64,000 nucleotides of DNA from Ifrita kowaldi (Eukaryota; Chordata; Aves; Passeriformes; Cinclosomatidae), in assembly GCA_013398055.1 (NCBI GenBank), contig VZRS01004545.1:732129-796128 (forward strand), in the 5' to 3' direction. Positions 1-14,100 of this stretch are shown here, one piece after another. The stretch's first letter is position 1, and each line of letters starts with the position of its first letter. A program made the position numbers and the translations under genes. Below the pieces are notes generated by a model. It was not told the DNA's origin and did not search any database. It saw only the letters and a list, made by a program, of their open reading frames with translations.

Positions 1-3000
1 GATGGTGGTAGATGTTCTGTAGGCCATTTTTGATGCCAAGAAAAGTGTCTGCACAGCCACCAAAAGTCTAGATGGTTCCTTGCATGAAATGTCTTCTAAA
101 CGAGTGGTGAGAATTCAAATTTAATTTCTAGGCTGCCATCAGATTTGCTGAGTGAGCGGGCTTTTCAGGCACCTGCTGATGGGGTATGTGGCAGGGTAGG
201 TTTCTCAGGGTGGAGGGCTGCTCCTGTGCTTTCCCCAAGCTCTGGAGGGCTGCTCCCTACTCTCCAGTGCCCGTGGCAGCAGCTGCCTGCACAACGTGGG
301 GGCTCCCAGCACAGAAGGAGACTTGTAAAATTCGATACAGCTACAGGCTCTCGTAACTCTCTCTTGCAGATTTTTCTGCTGTTTTCTTGGGGATGGAAAG
401 CGAGGAAGTGGGGAATTGTATACCTAGAGTGCTGAGACCTGGCAGGCACCACCTCCCAGGCACAGATGTTGCCCTTTATTCGCAGCATTGCCGCTCTTCT
501 CTTTTGCTGTTGGTTATTAATTCCAGTGCCACTCTTTATATTACCCTTGGTAGGTTCTGAGAATCACACTTTGGTGCTGGGGAGAGCAAGAGGAAGAGGA
601 GGGATGATTGCTCATCTTGACTCTTGCAGCCTGGCTGGCGAATATGTGCAAGAAGGAACCAGCACAGCTGCCCCATGGGTTTCTGTTGCTGAGTGTGTCC
701 AGGAAGAGACAAAAGTGCAGAATAGTGATCCGTAAATTTTACGTATCAGGGAAGCCCCTTCAACTGTATGTTCTGTGAATGTGTGTGTGCAGATGTGTCT
801 GCTGAACCTGGGATCTTCCTTACTCTCATGTCATTTTGGAGGGCTTTTATCATCTTGCTGTCATACATCATTTTCACGGTAAATAACTGTTACACATGGA
901 GTAACCTGAGAGCAACAACTCTCAGCAAAGTCTGTCTGTAAGGAAAATCGCCATGGTCTTAACTTGCAGTGAAGACTGGCCAGATTTTTGAGGAAGGGCA
1001 ATATATTTTATTTGACCAACTGATACAGCTGGAAAAAACAAACCAGCTCTTGTGTGTACAGTCTTCTTCATATTTCCAATGGTCTTGAATGTTCATGGCT
1101 ACAGTAACGCTTCTTAGTATTGTTATATAAATCACTAGCTTTGAGTAACAAATGGGGTCCCCTGTACAGGTGGGCTGTGGCATCATATACATATCCCTAT
1201 CTGATCTCAGAGAGCATGAGGGATATTTAGGATAGGAATCATGATAACAGTAAAGAAGGTGAGTGATCACATAGCTTCCACTCCTCACAGTGCAGTTTCG
1301 TTCATGAGAGTTTCATTAGTTCTTCAGTCATGAGAATTCTGAGTATTATTTCCGTTAAGAGGGGCTTTAGAGGCGTTGCTTAGCCCTTTGCTTGGTGTAA
1401 ACCAGCAGTACACATAAACCACTCATGCCTTAGATGTTGTTTAATAAACGTAATTGTCATTCTTTTAGCTTGCATGAAATCACAGTTTACTTACAGGCAT
1501 GTCTTCTCTTCAGTTTGCTCATAAAGGGAATTTGCAGTGTCTTGAGCTTGGGCAGCCTGTTTAAATATTTTAAACCAGTGTTTTCTCAGCCTTTTGGACA
1601 TGTTTAGCTACGTAGGCTTAAAGTGAAAGTGGTTTTAACCAGTTTAACACATAGTTGTGAACAAATTACTTGAAGCTATTCCAGAACTGAAGTAGTATTA
1701 TAAAAGATGAGGATAAAAATAGTTCTAATACAAAAATTAAGCAAGAAAACTCAGAGCTTTAAAATTTCTTTCAGAGTCTTCCATCCATAACAATGCTTAA
1801 AAATGTGCAAATCCAGACTTTTTTTTTCTTTCTTTCTGTTTGGAAAGTCAAGTTTAATAAATATGTAGGGAAAGCTGGTGGGAAGGAGGGGAGGAGGCCC
1901 AGACTGAACGCCAGCTTTTCGCCAAAGTCTCATATTGCAGAGCACTTAGATCAATAAAGTCAGGGTTAGCAGGACTCTCCTGTGTTATTGGATGTTGCTA
2001 GTCTAATTTCTCTGGAAATGTACTTCCCAAACAGTCCCAGCTGTCCCAGGAATGCATTTTAAGCATTGTTGTTCGTAGTTCTCGATTGGAAAAAATTAAA
2101 AACTGTCATTCTGACAGAAGATTTATGCACTGAGATTACAGTGATTGAATACCAGGAGTTAGGTGAGGTTTGTGCCTGCTCTTGAACTTGGGTAAGATTC
2201 TTGCTCCTTTCTATGAATGACACGGTACTGTATTCTATTCTGTGCTTTAAGAAGAAAGAAAAAGATTGCTATTGTAATAAAAATATTTGCATTGCAGATG
2301 ATACATTTTTGTTGGTTGCTGTTAAAAGCAGCTGCCAAAAAAGCTCAGAGATGTGGAATTCTAAGGAAGATGAAGCTCAGAGAACAGACACTGTATCTGG
2401 ACTCCTATTTTAGTGTCTCAGAAGGATAAATTTTCTGGCTATTTCTCTAATTATAATAGGGAGATTTCAGTCCGTGTTTGAATCTAATTTTGAGGGTTCC
2501 TCACAGTAAGGTTCTTTCACGCCATCATTTGTCAATGCACAATGGTGTGAGAGATGGTGTCAGACTTCAGATTCTGATAAGAACAGATGCACTTGCATCC
2601 AGTTTCTGAATCCATACTACCCACTTGAGTACCTAGATGGAAGAAAAAACCAATTTATTTTTCAGGCAGCACTGTCCTAGAGTAACTGTTTTAGAGTCTT
2701 CTAGTTAGTTGCTGTTGAGACTTAAAACTCCCCTACGAGTAGAAGAATTAATGTGCCTCTCAACACGTCTTACCTACTCTGTTTGATTGCTTAGAGTGTG
2801 CCAGAAAGTTCTGGGCTTGCATAAAAAATGTGAAGGTTTTTTGTTTCTGTAAGTTGCTACAGCTTCCATGCCGTGAAATATGTCAGCAGTCTTAATTTGA
2901 TCATTAGTCTATGTAAACATAAAAACTGTGGCATGCAAAAGCCTTTTGCCCTAGAATAACTGTATGTGTCCATACATTTCTGTCTAGGTTGGATGGAATA

Positions 3001-3199
3001 ACACACTATTTTAGGGGGGAAGAATCATCATGCCCTCAATGCTGCTGTAGTGTTTCTCCTGGCTGCCCCAGGGCTACCGCTCACACATAGCACAGGATGG
3101 TGGTGAGGAGTTTCTCTCTGCTTCTCCCTGAGGTAGCCACAGTTCCAAAGGGGCTGTTACAGTGGCCAAAAGCAAATTTCTTTACAGGTGAGGGCTAAG

Positions 3200-3724
3200 C
3201 CCTCAGTGGGATGGAGGAGAGAATTGGAACGATCGAAGTAAGGAAACTCATGGATTGAGATAAAGACAGTTTAATACGCAAAGCAAAGCTGCAAGCAAAG
3301 CAAAACAAGGAATTCATTTACTACTCACTGTTGGCAGGCAGGTGTTCAGCCATCCCCAGGAAGCAGGGCTCCATCACATAAAATGGTTACCTGGGAATAC
3401 AAGTGCTGTAACACTGAATGTCCCCACCTTCCTCCTTCTTCCCCCAGCTCTTAATTGCTGAGAACAGTGTCCTATGGTCTGGATTATCCCTTTGGCCAGT
3501 TGTTCTGGCTCTGTCCCCTCGCAGCTCCTTGTGCAGCCCAGCCTGCTTGCTAGCAGAGCAGCATGAAAAACGGGCAAAAAATGCCTTGACACTGTGCAAG
3601 CACTGCTCAGCAATGGCTAAAGCATCTCAGTGTTATGAACCTTACTTCTAGCACAAATCCAAAACATAGCCCTGTTCCAGCTACTATGAAGAAAATTAAC
3701 TCCATCCCAATCAAAACCAGTATA
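3200..3724 (-). mobile_element. Endogenous retrovirus solo LTR, passerine type, decayed
   Basis: Read on the minus strand, this resembles an LTR abundant in songbird genomes. It starts at a TGTGCTGGTTTTGG-like edge (3724, here mutated) and has a degenerate TATA region near 3449-3465. Its ATTAAA signal (TTTAAT at 3270-3275 on +) is followed by GTCTTTATCTCAA. The U5 part fades near 3200, where the usual terminal ACAACA/ACGACA-like end is not seen. No internal retroviral genes adjoin it, so it is a solo LTR. The family assignment is from memory of the consensus and the exact name is not certain. Confidence 0.65.
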
Positions 3725-4600
3725 CTTAGGAATGGATGATTAATTGCAGAAACAGCCTATCCCAGTTTTTGTGCCATATTTAGGTAATTCATTAATTAAA
3801 AAGTAATTTTTATAGTGAAGAGTATTTTGTACAAACCTGGCAGAAGCAGAAAATATACAACCAAAAAATAAGCTTTAGTTAATTATTGGCAATGGCAACA
3901 CCAACAGCTCAAAACCAAACAAAACACAGAACTGCACTTCTGAAGAGCTTGAAGCCAGAAGTGCTTCCTAAGGAAGCACCAGCCAAATAGCCACTACCTT
4001 GTGTTGGTCTCTAGCCCAGTTCTCTTTGTCCTTTTGTTTTGTTTAGCTGCAGGAAAATAATTGAAGTGATAAGTTGCTATTATCCAAGTGTGTTGACTGT
4101 ATTTTTTTCCCTTCTTTACCAAAAATTTTTCTTTGGGAATAAGTAGAAGGCTCCTAGGGCACCTGTCCCTGCAGGGTATAGGCAGGAGACTCATTTTGAA
4201 GTAGAAAGTGATATTAGGCACATGGGGAAGTGCCCATTAGTTGTCAGGAGTATTTGTACATTTAAAAATCATGGGAGTGTCGTGGGAAGTAATCAAGAAA
4301 TGAGAAGCAACATCCTCAAGAGGAGCACATAGGGAATCAGAAGGCCTTTCCTCTTTTTTCTCCCTTCCCAGAAATCTGCTAGGCAAATAAGCTTCTCAAT
4401 GTCTTGGCTTTTGTCTTTATTTCTTACTGCAGAATACTGCAAAACATTAGATACAATATTGTGGAGATCTGCAAAGTATTGTGAACTTTAAATGCTGATG
4501 CTTTATTGTCATGATAACTTTAAAATATCACTGTGGTGCAGATTGGTTTTTTGCTCATTTTTCTTCTGTTTGGAAAAGCTGTAAGCTTCCAGTTATGTGT

Positions 4601-4670
4601 TAAGACTTCAGCAAGGCACTTGAGCACGCATTTGAAATTAAGCATGTGCATTAGTCCTTCTCTGAATACA
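4601..4670. repeat. Ancient amniote interspersed repeat scrap
   Basis: The pattern TTCAGCAAGGCACTTGAGCA, then TTAAGCATGTGCATTAGTCC, resembles a widespread old amniote repeat built from AAGCACATGCTTAA-like units. The family name is not certain. Confidence 0.4.
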
Positions 4671-4950
4671 CAGAGCTATTAATTAGGGCTTGTAGCAAGA
4701 CTGATTGTCTGAAGTATGAATAGAATGTGCTTGAGGGGGGGAGAACCCTGCTTTTCAAGCACATGCGTATCCTGTTGGTAAAAACTAATAAATAAAACCT
4801 CTCTAGTTAGTCATGCACTGGTGTGACCGTCCAGCTCCAAGTCCCACTCTTCCCTTGCTGTGCATGACACTGAAGGAGGTTATGATCAATATGGTTAGTG
4901 CAGTAAGTGAATGTAATGATGCTAATGAGCCATTTCTTTATAATGATCAG

Positions 4951-5127
4951 GTTCTCCAGCCCTGCCCAGCAACATGGTATATTTTGGAAGCTCTCAGGAT
5001 GATGAGGATGAAGAAGAGGAGGAGGAGGAGACAGAGGACACAAAAACAGCCACAAATAATGCTTCATCATCATGCCAGTCAACCCCTAGGAAAGGAAAAA
5101 CGCATAAACAAGTACCAAATGGGCAAG
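4951..5127 (+). CDS. JARID2: JARID2 coding exon (human exon 5): acidic segment
   Basis: The exon enters in phase 1 after acceptor AG at 4949-4950 and leaves in phase 1 at donor GTAGGT. It encodes GSPALPSNMVYFGSSQ, then a run of Asp/Glu (DDEDEEEEEEETED), then a Ser/Thr-rich piece with the basic motif TPRKGKTHK. Human has the same layout with a slightly different acidic run, so the GAG/GAA codon run looks length- and sequence-variable. The segment is predicted disordered. It lies just after the N-terminal PRC2-contacting region known in human. It is the first JARID2 exon in the window; no other was found in bases 1-4950. Confidence 0.96.
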
Positions 5128-8100
5128 GTAGGTCCTAAGTAGTGCTGTTCTCCTGCACCCCCTAGTAAAGAAATTCACGAGCTGATTGTGCTCAAACCTT
5201 GTCCATTCTTCTGGGTCTGATTGAAAAAGTAGTGGAGTGAGATGTAGTGTTAGCATCTTTGTACTTTAACCTGTTTATTCTGACAATCTGTACTCTCTCT
5301 GTGGCAGAACTACTGCAGGGCTGGAATTATATACACACATCCACACACACACACACACACACACATACATATACATATATATATGTATGTGTGTATACAC
5401 ATATAGACTGAAGCAGGGGTCAGTCTCTCCTCCATGTAACAAGCAATAGGACCAGAGGAAATGGCTTCAAGTTACACCAGGAAAGATTTAGATTGGGTAT
5501 TAGGAAGAATTTCTTCACTGAAAGCATTGTCAAGGCTGCCCCGGGGAGTAGTTGAGTCACTGTCCCTTGAAGGTATTTAGAAGTCATGTAGATGTGGCAC
5601 TTAGGGACATGTTTTAGTGGTGGACTTGGCTATCTTAGGTTTATGGTTGGATTCAATGATCTTAAAGGTCTTTTCTGACCTAAAAAATCCTATGATTCCG
5701 TGAGACGTATTTATAGATATGTATACCCACCCACACATGTATAGACACAGTCACTCTCTCTGGCTTTTGTGAGACTGATGTTTAATTTAGAATGACTTTA
5801 TTAAAGTTAAATATAAGCATTCATAAGTGTTATCAGAACACATGTCAGGGGCAATACTTAATTTCTCTCATGCAGTATTGAGACCACATTTGCAGTAGGT
5901 TGATACTGCATTCATGTTGTTGATTGAAAGATTTTATGGATGAAACGTGTTTCAAGTCAGTTATTTCTCTGCAAATCATCAAGAGCTGCATTAATTACAC
6001 AGTAATTGTGTCATGATGTCCTTGTGCCATATCTTGAAAAATGGATCCATGTTTATTGCAGTATTACCTAGCGTATAATGGAAGATTTAAAGCAATGCTG
6101 AAAATTTCTTGAGCCTGCTGTAATGCTCCCCTGCCAGCATCCTGTGTGACGTGGTTCTTGCTCCAGCAAAAGCTCTTGTATCATAACAACTCTGTGCCAT
6201 CTCTGCCTGACATCATTTCAAAATGTAGCCTATGCTCTCTGTTCCCTTCCTCACTATTAGTTTTCCATGAAAATCTTTCTTTCTGGTGACTGCCCCTTCA
6301 GCTCTTCTCTTTTTAGTTAGAGGACTGAGAGAAAGGTCTCTTTACAGTGCACTTTCTGAGAGGTGACCTGTGCCTGCTCTATTTGTTCTTTCATGCTACT
6401 GTGCTCCAAAGAAGAGATGAGTAGATCCCAATTACTTCACTGTGCTGATCCTCATCTCTGCCTTTCAAAAGCGAGTTTTCTATAAAGGGTGCCTTTGTTG
6501 CATATGCCAAATTTTTTTTTCATTACTGCATCTGAATCTGTTTTTATTGCACACCCAAGCTCAAAAACTCACTTTTTGTGAATGATTTGTGGATAATTGC
6601 AAGGGGATGTTATGCCTAATAGCATTTCAACTGTCAGCTGTGACCAGGAGCTTTAATGCTTTACCAGCCATAGATCAAAACTTGGCACTTATTTAGATTT
6701 CTAAATAACCCGCCCAAAATAAGACGCACAAAACGCTGCTTGTGGAAAATGAGGCTGCATGTAACAGAACTGCTCCTTTAGAGTTTTAAATGTGATGTAT
6801 CACTGCAAAAGGAGCGGATGGTGTTCCTTGAGGATGTCCCAGATGGCAGCCACTTTGAAATTAGCTCAAAACCGGAGACACCTGAAATCTTAATTGGGGG
6901 TAAGTAAAGGCAAACATAATGAGCCATATAATGGCTTCATAATCTTTATCAGTATAGATCAGAGAGAGTGTAAATGAAGCTGCCGCTTTAATAGAGCTGC
7001 AAAAGACCTTTATAAAATACATAGGAGACAATGTGAGATGTTTTGACAAAGGTGAAGAAACAGGAATTCCCAGAGAAGGCAGCTGCTTCTTCTTCGTCAA
7101 TGTAATTTCTTTTTTTCTTCTTCTCTTTTTTTTTTTTTTTAATTAAAATTTCCTTACCCAGGGGTATTCCCATTCTTCAGTGTCTGTTATGTTGGTTGAC
7201 AGCCAATAGTATTTTTGTTTCATGTGAATAAAGTAGGTTCTGGTTCATGTGTGTCTGTTTTAAATGAGACCACACACAAAGGCAGACCAGGGACGGGTGC
7301 AGCAAATGAGCTTAATCTAGCGTGAGAGTCTATTTTTAATGAATTAAAGTCTTTTGTTTTTAATATACAATGTGTAGTCAAGCACTTTGGACCTGAAAAT
7401 GCTAAGCATTTGCTATGACATAGAACAACAAAGGTTCAGAGCTTGATTAATGTCATTAGACAGTGTCAAATGATTGCATTCTACTCAGTGGGGGCCAGAA
7501 CAACTTTTCTGGGCGAAGTCATTTGTCAATATCCTCTTCTGACGCCAATATGGGGCATTATTAAGGTTGCACACCAAACTGTTTGTTATAACTGAGCCTG
7601 TTGAGCCACCTTTTGGACAGCTAACTCAATCAAGAACGCCTGAGTGTGAATGGGAAGCACGTATAGCACGTGGCATAGCTTGCTGCACAAGATGAAGTAA
7701 TTAGCTCAACTGACTTGTTGCCTTCCAACCTTACTGCTTACATAGATAAATTTAAAACATCAAATTGTTACCTGTGCCTTTTCACCCTCGTTTCGTAGTA
7801 CTGCTGATGTGCTGCACACAAACCCAGCTGTAAAAGAGCAAAGTGAAATGTTTGGCAGGAGAAGTGTTTATCCCCCGCATTCATGGGAGTGTGTAAAAGG
7901 GAGTGTGCAAGTCTTTCCAGGGATATTGGGTCTAAATTGCACCTCCCCACTGCTCGGAGGAAATTCCAAGTTGTAGGTAAGAGGGTAGCCTTAAGTCTCT
8001 GTTCCTTTAAACCTAATTCTTTGAATTCCTCGCAACTAAATAAATCCTAGTTTGATTTCATTCTGTGGCACAATGGAAGGTTTTCTCTTCAGGCTCATGG

Positions 8101-11100
8101 AAAAAGTGTTTGCAGGTGCCAAGTGTTTTGCTAGGCAGGCTGTGATAGAGAGCTGGAAGGTGGAGCTGGGGAGTTGTTGGGTTATCGGTCCCATCTCAGG
8201 AGCAAAGGAGGATAGGCATTACTCTACTTGAAAGGGCTTGTGGGTTGGAAAAGTGCCTCAGGCGGAGCAGCACACACAGATACAGTTGTGTAGACAACTT
8301 TGACATTGCATGCAGCAGGCTACAGTTCCTCTAATAATGGTTGGCTAATTTTCTCAGGAAGAATGATTGGAAAATTAGATATTTCTCACACCAGCACAGC
8401 AGCTCAAAGGCAGAGAGGAGTGCACATCTGGGCCAGCACACCTGGGAATGTCTTGTTTGTCTCTGGATGCCAGAGACAGACAATTGAGTTCTGATTTACT
8501 TTTAGGAAAACAGAATTAACCATCGTTGCTTGTAACCAGACTTCTTCATGAAGGACGAGTCTGGTGTCCTTAGCTGGAGTAAACCAGCTCCAGTGTGCCA
8601 GCAAACCTACAGGGTCAGCAATGCTTACTGGTTCATGCTGTGTTTTGTTAACATGATGAGATAAAAACTGCTCTGCATGCCTTTTGCCTGAAATGAGCAG
8701 GGGAGAAAATGGTATGAATGCTTCTTTTTTTTTTTTCTCTTGAGGCTCAGATTTCAAAACAGAGCTGGCAGTAGTGCATAGCAAGCAAGCATTGCTAGAA
8801 ACACTATACCCTGCTTCAGTGCTGTCTTACTCACTTACCAGAAACACAGAAGAACATTTCGCTTCTCAATTTGCAATGGATAATTTAGCAGAGTAATTTC
8901 CTTACATGTGTAGTAGTACAAAGATGATGCAGGAAAAGATCGTAGATAGCTTTTTTCTTATTTCAGGGTGTAGTTCAATGCAGCATTTGTATGTCTTGGG
9001 CTCGAATGGCACATCTTTTACGTACATTACTGTTTGAGTGTGTTGTGAGAAAATTCTGATGTATGTTGCAGTTCTTTATTTAGTTTTGGTTTTAACTAAA
9101 TTTGGTATTTGTGGGTGGGTACATGAGACAGAGTTTTAGGCTTATGCATCATTTTTAGTGAAATGAATCCTGAAGAGGTAAACATTTAGAAGAAAGATAT
9201 TTTTTGCAGAATGAGAAAATTTCAGGCAGAGTGCTGCAATAGTTAATGGGTAGGCAATTATTTTGATGATTTACAGCCTTTTGTTGAAAGACCATGGAAC
9301 CAGTAATTGTTGCAATAAACATTTTTGCACATTTAATTTTTCTGCAAAAATATGTAACACGAAAATTACCCGTTTTGCAGTAATTTGCATATTTAAATAT
9401 GCAAATCAGGCACAACACATTTGGGGATTTGCGGATTTTCAGTAGCTAGATGTATGACCTGTGGAGAAGAATAGGGGAGCTGGAAGTTGCTCAAAAAAAA
9501 AATTGAATTGTTATCCTGGTGCGAGACTCGTGATAACAGACAGACACTTCTTGTATGGACTTGCTGCTTAGTGAGTGACCCTTTTGATGTTGTTTGTGTC
9601 GTAATGGTTAGGTGAGAGTAATGAATTTGTGCTGAGACGAGACACTTGGTATTGAATTTTTGCAAACGGTGGCGCGGTGTCTCATACCAATAACGCTTCT
9701 CCCGGTGGCCCAATATATTCCTGTGCGCGCAGGGTTTGAGCTGTGTTATTGATGGTGTCAGAAACTAATTCAGTGTTACCTCTCTGCCGTGGCTCTCCTG
9801 TTTGACTCCTGCTAGCATGCAGCTATGGAAATTTTCGTGTGGTGTTGTCCACTGAGAAATTGAGTGGTGTTGCATTAGGGATAGGGAAGTGTGGAAACAG
9901 CAATACGACATGTTCTCATATGGCGTGGTGCCGGCCTTTTCTTCTGAAGTACATCTTTGCTCCTGACCCTTGAGTAGGCAGAGCATGTTGGGGGGCTCCA
10001 GAAGACAGCTTCTATCCCTGGAAATGATTTATGGAAGTCAGAACATACCCAACATTTAAGAAAAACAATTGGCAGTATTAAAATACTGTGTTTTATGGAA
10101 GTAGAAGGTTGTTTTAGTTCCTCTGGGAGGGGAAAAGAATTATTGCCTGGGTCCTTTAACGCAGTTTGAGAGCCACATAAATGTTTTCACAGTGACTTAG
10201 AACTGAATTAAAGCCAGAGCAAGAATGTTTTTGTACAGTAACAGATACTCCATGCCAGAAAGTTGATTAATACTACATCTCTTCCCAAACATGATCTATG
10301 TAACAACATGAGGTTTGCATTGGAATAGCTGGCTCGGGTTCACAATATTGGCAAGGTTCCCTTTTCTCCTTCTAAAAACAAAACTTCTCCCTTTCACTTC
10401 TATCTCCCCTCTTTTTTTTGGATGGTTTTATGAATGCGCAATCACTTGCTTTATGCAGTCCCAGCACTGCAACATGCAGCACATGTGTATGTGTATGGTC
10501 CATGCCTTCATCTCCCAGACACTGGCACACAGCAAAAGGGTTCAGTACTCTGCAGTCCGTATTAAACCTCCCCAGTTACCTCAACTGTAAAGCATATCAG
10601 GTGCAGGAATAATCTCCAGGAGGGCTTGGGAAACAAAGCTTTGCCCATGGAGTCAATAGCTGACTGAACCCAGTTCAGCAATTCTGCTGCCTCCACAGTG
10701 AAAGCCTGATTATTGTACATAATATAAATTAGCTTCTGAATGGCTGGCTGGCTGTATCCTGTGAAATGTTTGTGTGCAAATTAATTTGTAGGAATACTTC
10801 CGAAAATTGCTGAAAACACATTATGTTTATCGCCCACTACAGTGTCAATTCCTGTAGTAAATGCTTAGTTAATCTGTAGTAATTGAGCACATCTGTGTCT
10901 TTACTTGACCAAAAATTTTTTTAGACATTATTATAGCTGCACCTAATACAGGCACAATTTGCACAGTTTGAATTGGTTTGTGTAGGGGTTTTTTATCACA
11001 GTTTCAAATGAGATACCCCAAAGTCCCTGTATGGGATCCTGGGTGAATATTGGTGCTCAGGGTCTAGTTCCCCTGACACAGAGAGCACTGTGATGTGTCC

Positions 11101-14100
11101 GTGGGGATCACGCCTGCCATAAGGTTTTGCTCTGCTGCCATAAATTCTATCAGTGGTTTAAAAACCCCTAGTGCTCGTGAGTTTTGAATATAGTGGTTCA
11201 GTTTCTTTGCATTTGATCATCACTGCTAACCAAAAGACCCACAAGTATTTCACTATGGGACTCTTTATTGTTTCAGTTTAATGATAATAATAGCTTTGGA
11301 GAACACAGCATTTTGAGAATAAGCATTCAGATGGATATGGGTATAATGATACCCATTTATTCTATTTGGAGTGTCTGATCGCTAATAATTTACTTACACT
11401 TTTAATTATTTGTTAGTAGCACTTCTTACCTTTAACTAAAAGCTGTTCTGGAAATACAGAGTTGGTTAAGGTAGCATAAAATAATCATAATTCAAGACCA
11501 CATATCATTTTTGCTTCAGGAATGCAAGCTTCATCACTAGTGTTGGTTGGAGTTGGTATTTTGCCTTTCTATCTTTTAATGAAATGATTGCTTCAAGGGT
11601 GAAACCTTCACTGACTACTCTTTAGCAAGGAACAAAAGTGACTGGGAACAGTACATTGGATATTGGCATGTCAGACATCTCTAATGTGGGAGATTGTCTG
11701 GAACACATCTGTCTGGGGTTAGTAAAGCACAACATACACCTTTCCTGATTTTCTGAATGCCTCAGAGATATTTAAGAGCTGGCAGACATGAAGGAGAATG
11801 CAATTTGCTGCATAAGAAGACACAAAAGAATTAGTAATCATTTCATTGTTTAATCAGATTTGGTCTCAGTAATATTTAATGCAGAGTGTTGGGGGCTTAT
11901 TGTTTTCTTTCATTTGAGAAGTGGGTGTTGCTGGCTTATTATCTGTTACTCTTCAACAACAAAATTTTTTGAGGGGGTTTTTGGTCTTTTTTTGGCGAAA
12001 TGTTTTTTCTTTGAACTGTCTTGGTAGCTGTTGGGGCCAGAGTTTAATCCTCTGTTGTACTAAATAACTTATTTATTGTCTAAATAACTTAGTTCAACAT
12101 TTTTAGTGAGATGGGAGGAAAATCATAGTCTTGGGGATTTTTTTCCCCCTTAAATGCTTGGCTTGTGATAGCATTTTATAATTAATCGAGTTAACATTTT
12201 GATAGTTGTTCACATAGTATGTTTGTGAATTTTATCAGAACGTACTATTTCAGAAAGGTTTTATAGCTGGATATAAAGTAGCTGGATATAAGAGTAATGT
12301 AGGTGTTGGAAGATACAAATACTGATTTTTATGGAAACTGATACCATCTACTGTTTAATGAGAGGCAGCGTGGCAAACACTGTTTTGCATCTACATCTCT
12401 CTTTGTTGTGTTTTCAGACTTAAGCTTTTTAAGCTTTTCCTGTGAGACTGAACATTTTTTTCCTCCTATTTCTCTCTTCCCCCTTTCAAGAATCTTACAA
12501 ATTAAGACAAAAGATAATTACTCAGAGGGTAAAACTGGCAGGGTTCCCACGACACTTAAATTTAATGAGCTGTTGCATATAAAATATACCTTGTCTAATG
12601 TTTGCCTGTTTTGTTTTTTTTTTCTTGTGAACCAGAGAAATGCACAATTTGGCTTTTTGGCTGTGTTTTCTGTTTTAGTAATCTTCGGTTTTTAAAGTAA
12701 CAACTGATTACACAAAATTAATCTCTCTGACTTGAATGTTTCCGTAGGAGCAGATCAGTGTTTACAATTTGTTCCCTTCAAAGAAAGATATCACTCTAAA
12801 TGATAAAATACATATTAACAAAACTGCCATTGGTTGGTTGTGCTACGTCTTATTAAAAATAAATAATCGTGCTTTGTGCATCTCTAGTGCCATCCATGTG
12901 ATGTGAGATTTCCTTACGAAGGAGGATGAATATATTGTCATGAACTTCCTGAGAGGGGTTGGCAATTATTATCAGTTCTATCACTGGAAATAAGACAGGA
13001 AGGGTTATGGGATTTTCACTGAAATCACTGAGAAATCCTTGGCTGGCTGGGGCAGCACCAGTTGCTCCTGAGCTCAGGAGTGGCAGAACCGTGGGGAAAT
13101 TTGTGGTGACCTCACTGCTGACAGCTTTTCTCTCATTCTTACTCCATTTATGCAAGTGGGAAGGAAGAGAGGAGGAAAAGCAATTGGCAATTTTTTCTTT
13201 TTTATGTATTCTGCTTCAACACTTATGACCGACTGAATATGATAAGTGACCTGAAAATATGATAAGTGACCTGAAAATCAAATTTGTCAATAGTTTGCTG
13301 GGATTCCAGCTGTTGAAGGTGCTGCAGGAAGCTGGATTACTGTTTGGGAAGGTTTGGAGGTGAGGTCTACTCAAAAGCAGCTTAGCTGCCCCTCTTCTGT
13401 CCAGCAGGATTGTTGGCTTTTTATTACTGCTCTTATTGCTGCTCCCATTGTAATACTGCAGGACATCTGTAGGGACTGCTAAGCTTCACAACTTAGATAA
13501 GAAGGTATGTGTTGTAGGAATATCACCTTTAGTGGCAAAAGAAGGCCTTCATTTCACAAGAAAACAGTAACTTCATGCATTTAGTTACCATTCCCAAACA
13601 GATGGTGTATGTTGTGTGTAATAAATAAGATTTTCACATAGTTGTGCTATTAAGTATTTATGAAGTTTCTTGTTTGCATCCTTTCCTAAACTATGTCAAA
13701 AAACCTGGTAGAAATCAAGAGTAAAAGGCAGGAGGGCACTCGCCATTGTGGATGTTGGATCATAAGCCTTGTGGACCTCTGTCAAGTTCTCCACTGAAGA
13801 GGGGGCATCACTGACATGAGTTCGGCACATTTTTGATTAACAAGCAGAGAAATGGGATGTGCTTTTTTTGTTTGTTTGTTTTAGCTTCAGCTTTTCAAGT
13901 TCCGTGACAACAGAAGAGCAGTGAGTATTCTTAAATATATTCAGCAGAGAGACAGGAATAAAACTTGCTTCTATATATTTGCATAGTATTTATTGTACAA
14001 AAAATAAAGGTTTCTGTTCCACACTTTCTTGTCCTTTTACTTCATTGAAAGGCTAAAGTCTTCAGCGTAGGTCCCAGTGTTACTTCATGTCACATGTTCC

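Larger units (their letters stand above)
1..4950 (+). other. JARID2: JARID2 intron (3' part of human intron 4 equivalent)
   Basis: No exon was found here; the expected upstream sequence encoding the DFLTFLCLR end of the previous exon is absent. It contains an ERV LTR (3200-3724) and an old repeat scrap near 4601-4670. The rest has no structure I can name, and open frames in it are short and lack homology. Confidence 0.8.

Noticed and set aside
1..4950. An additional upstream JARID2 exon
   Set aside because: No frame matches the conserved upstream sequence; only short frames without homology are seen.
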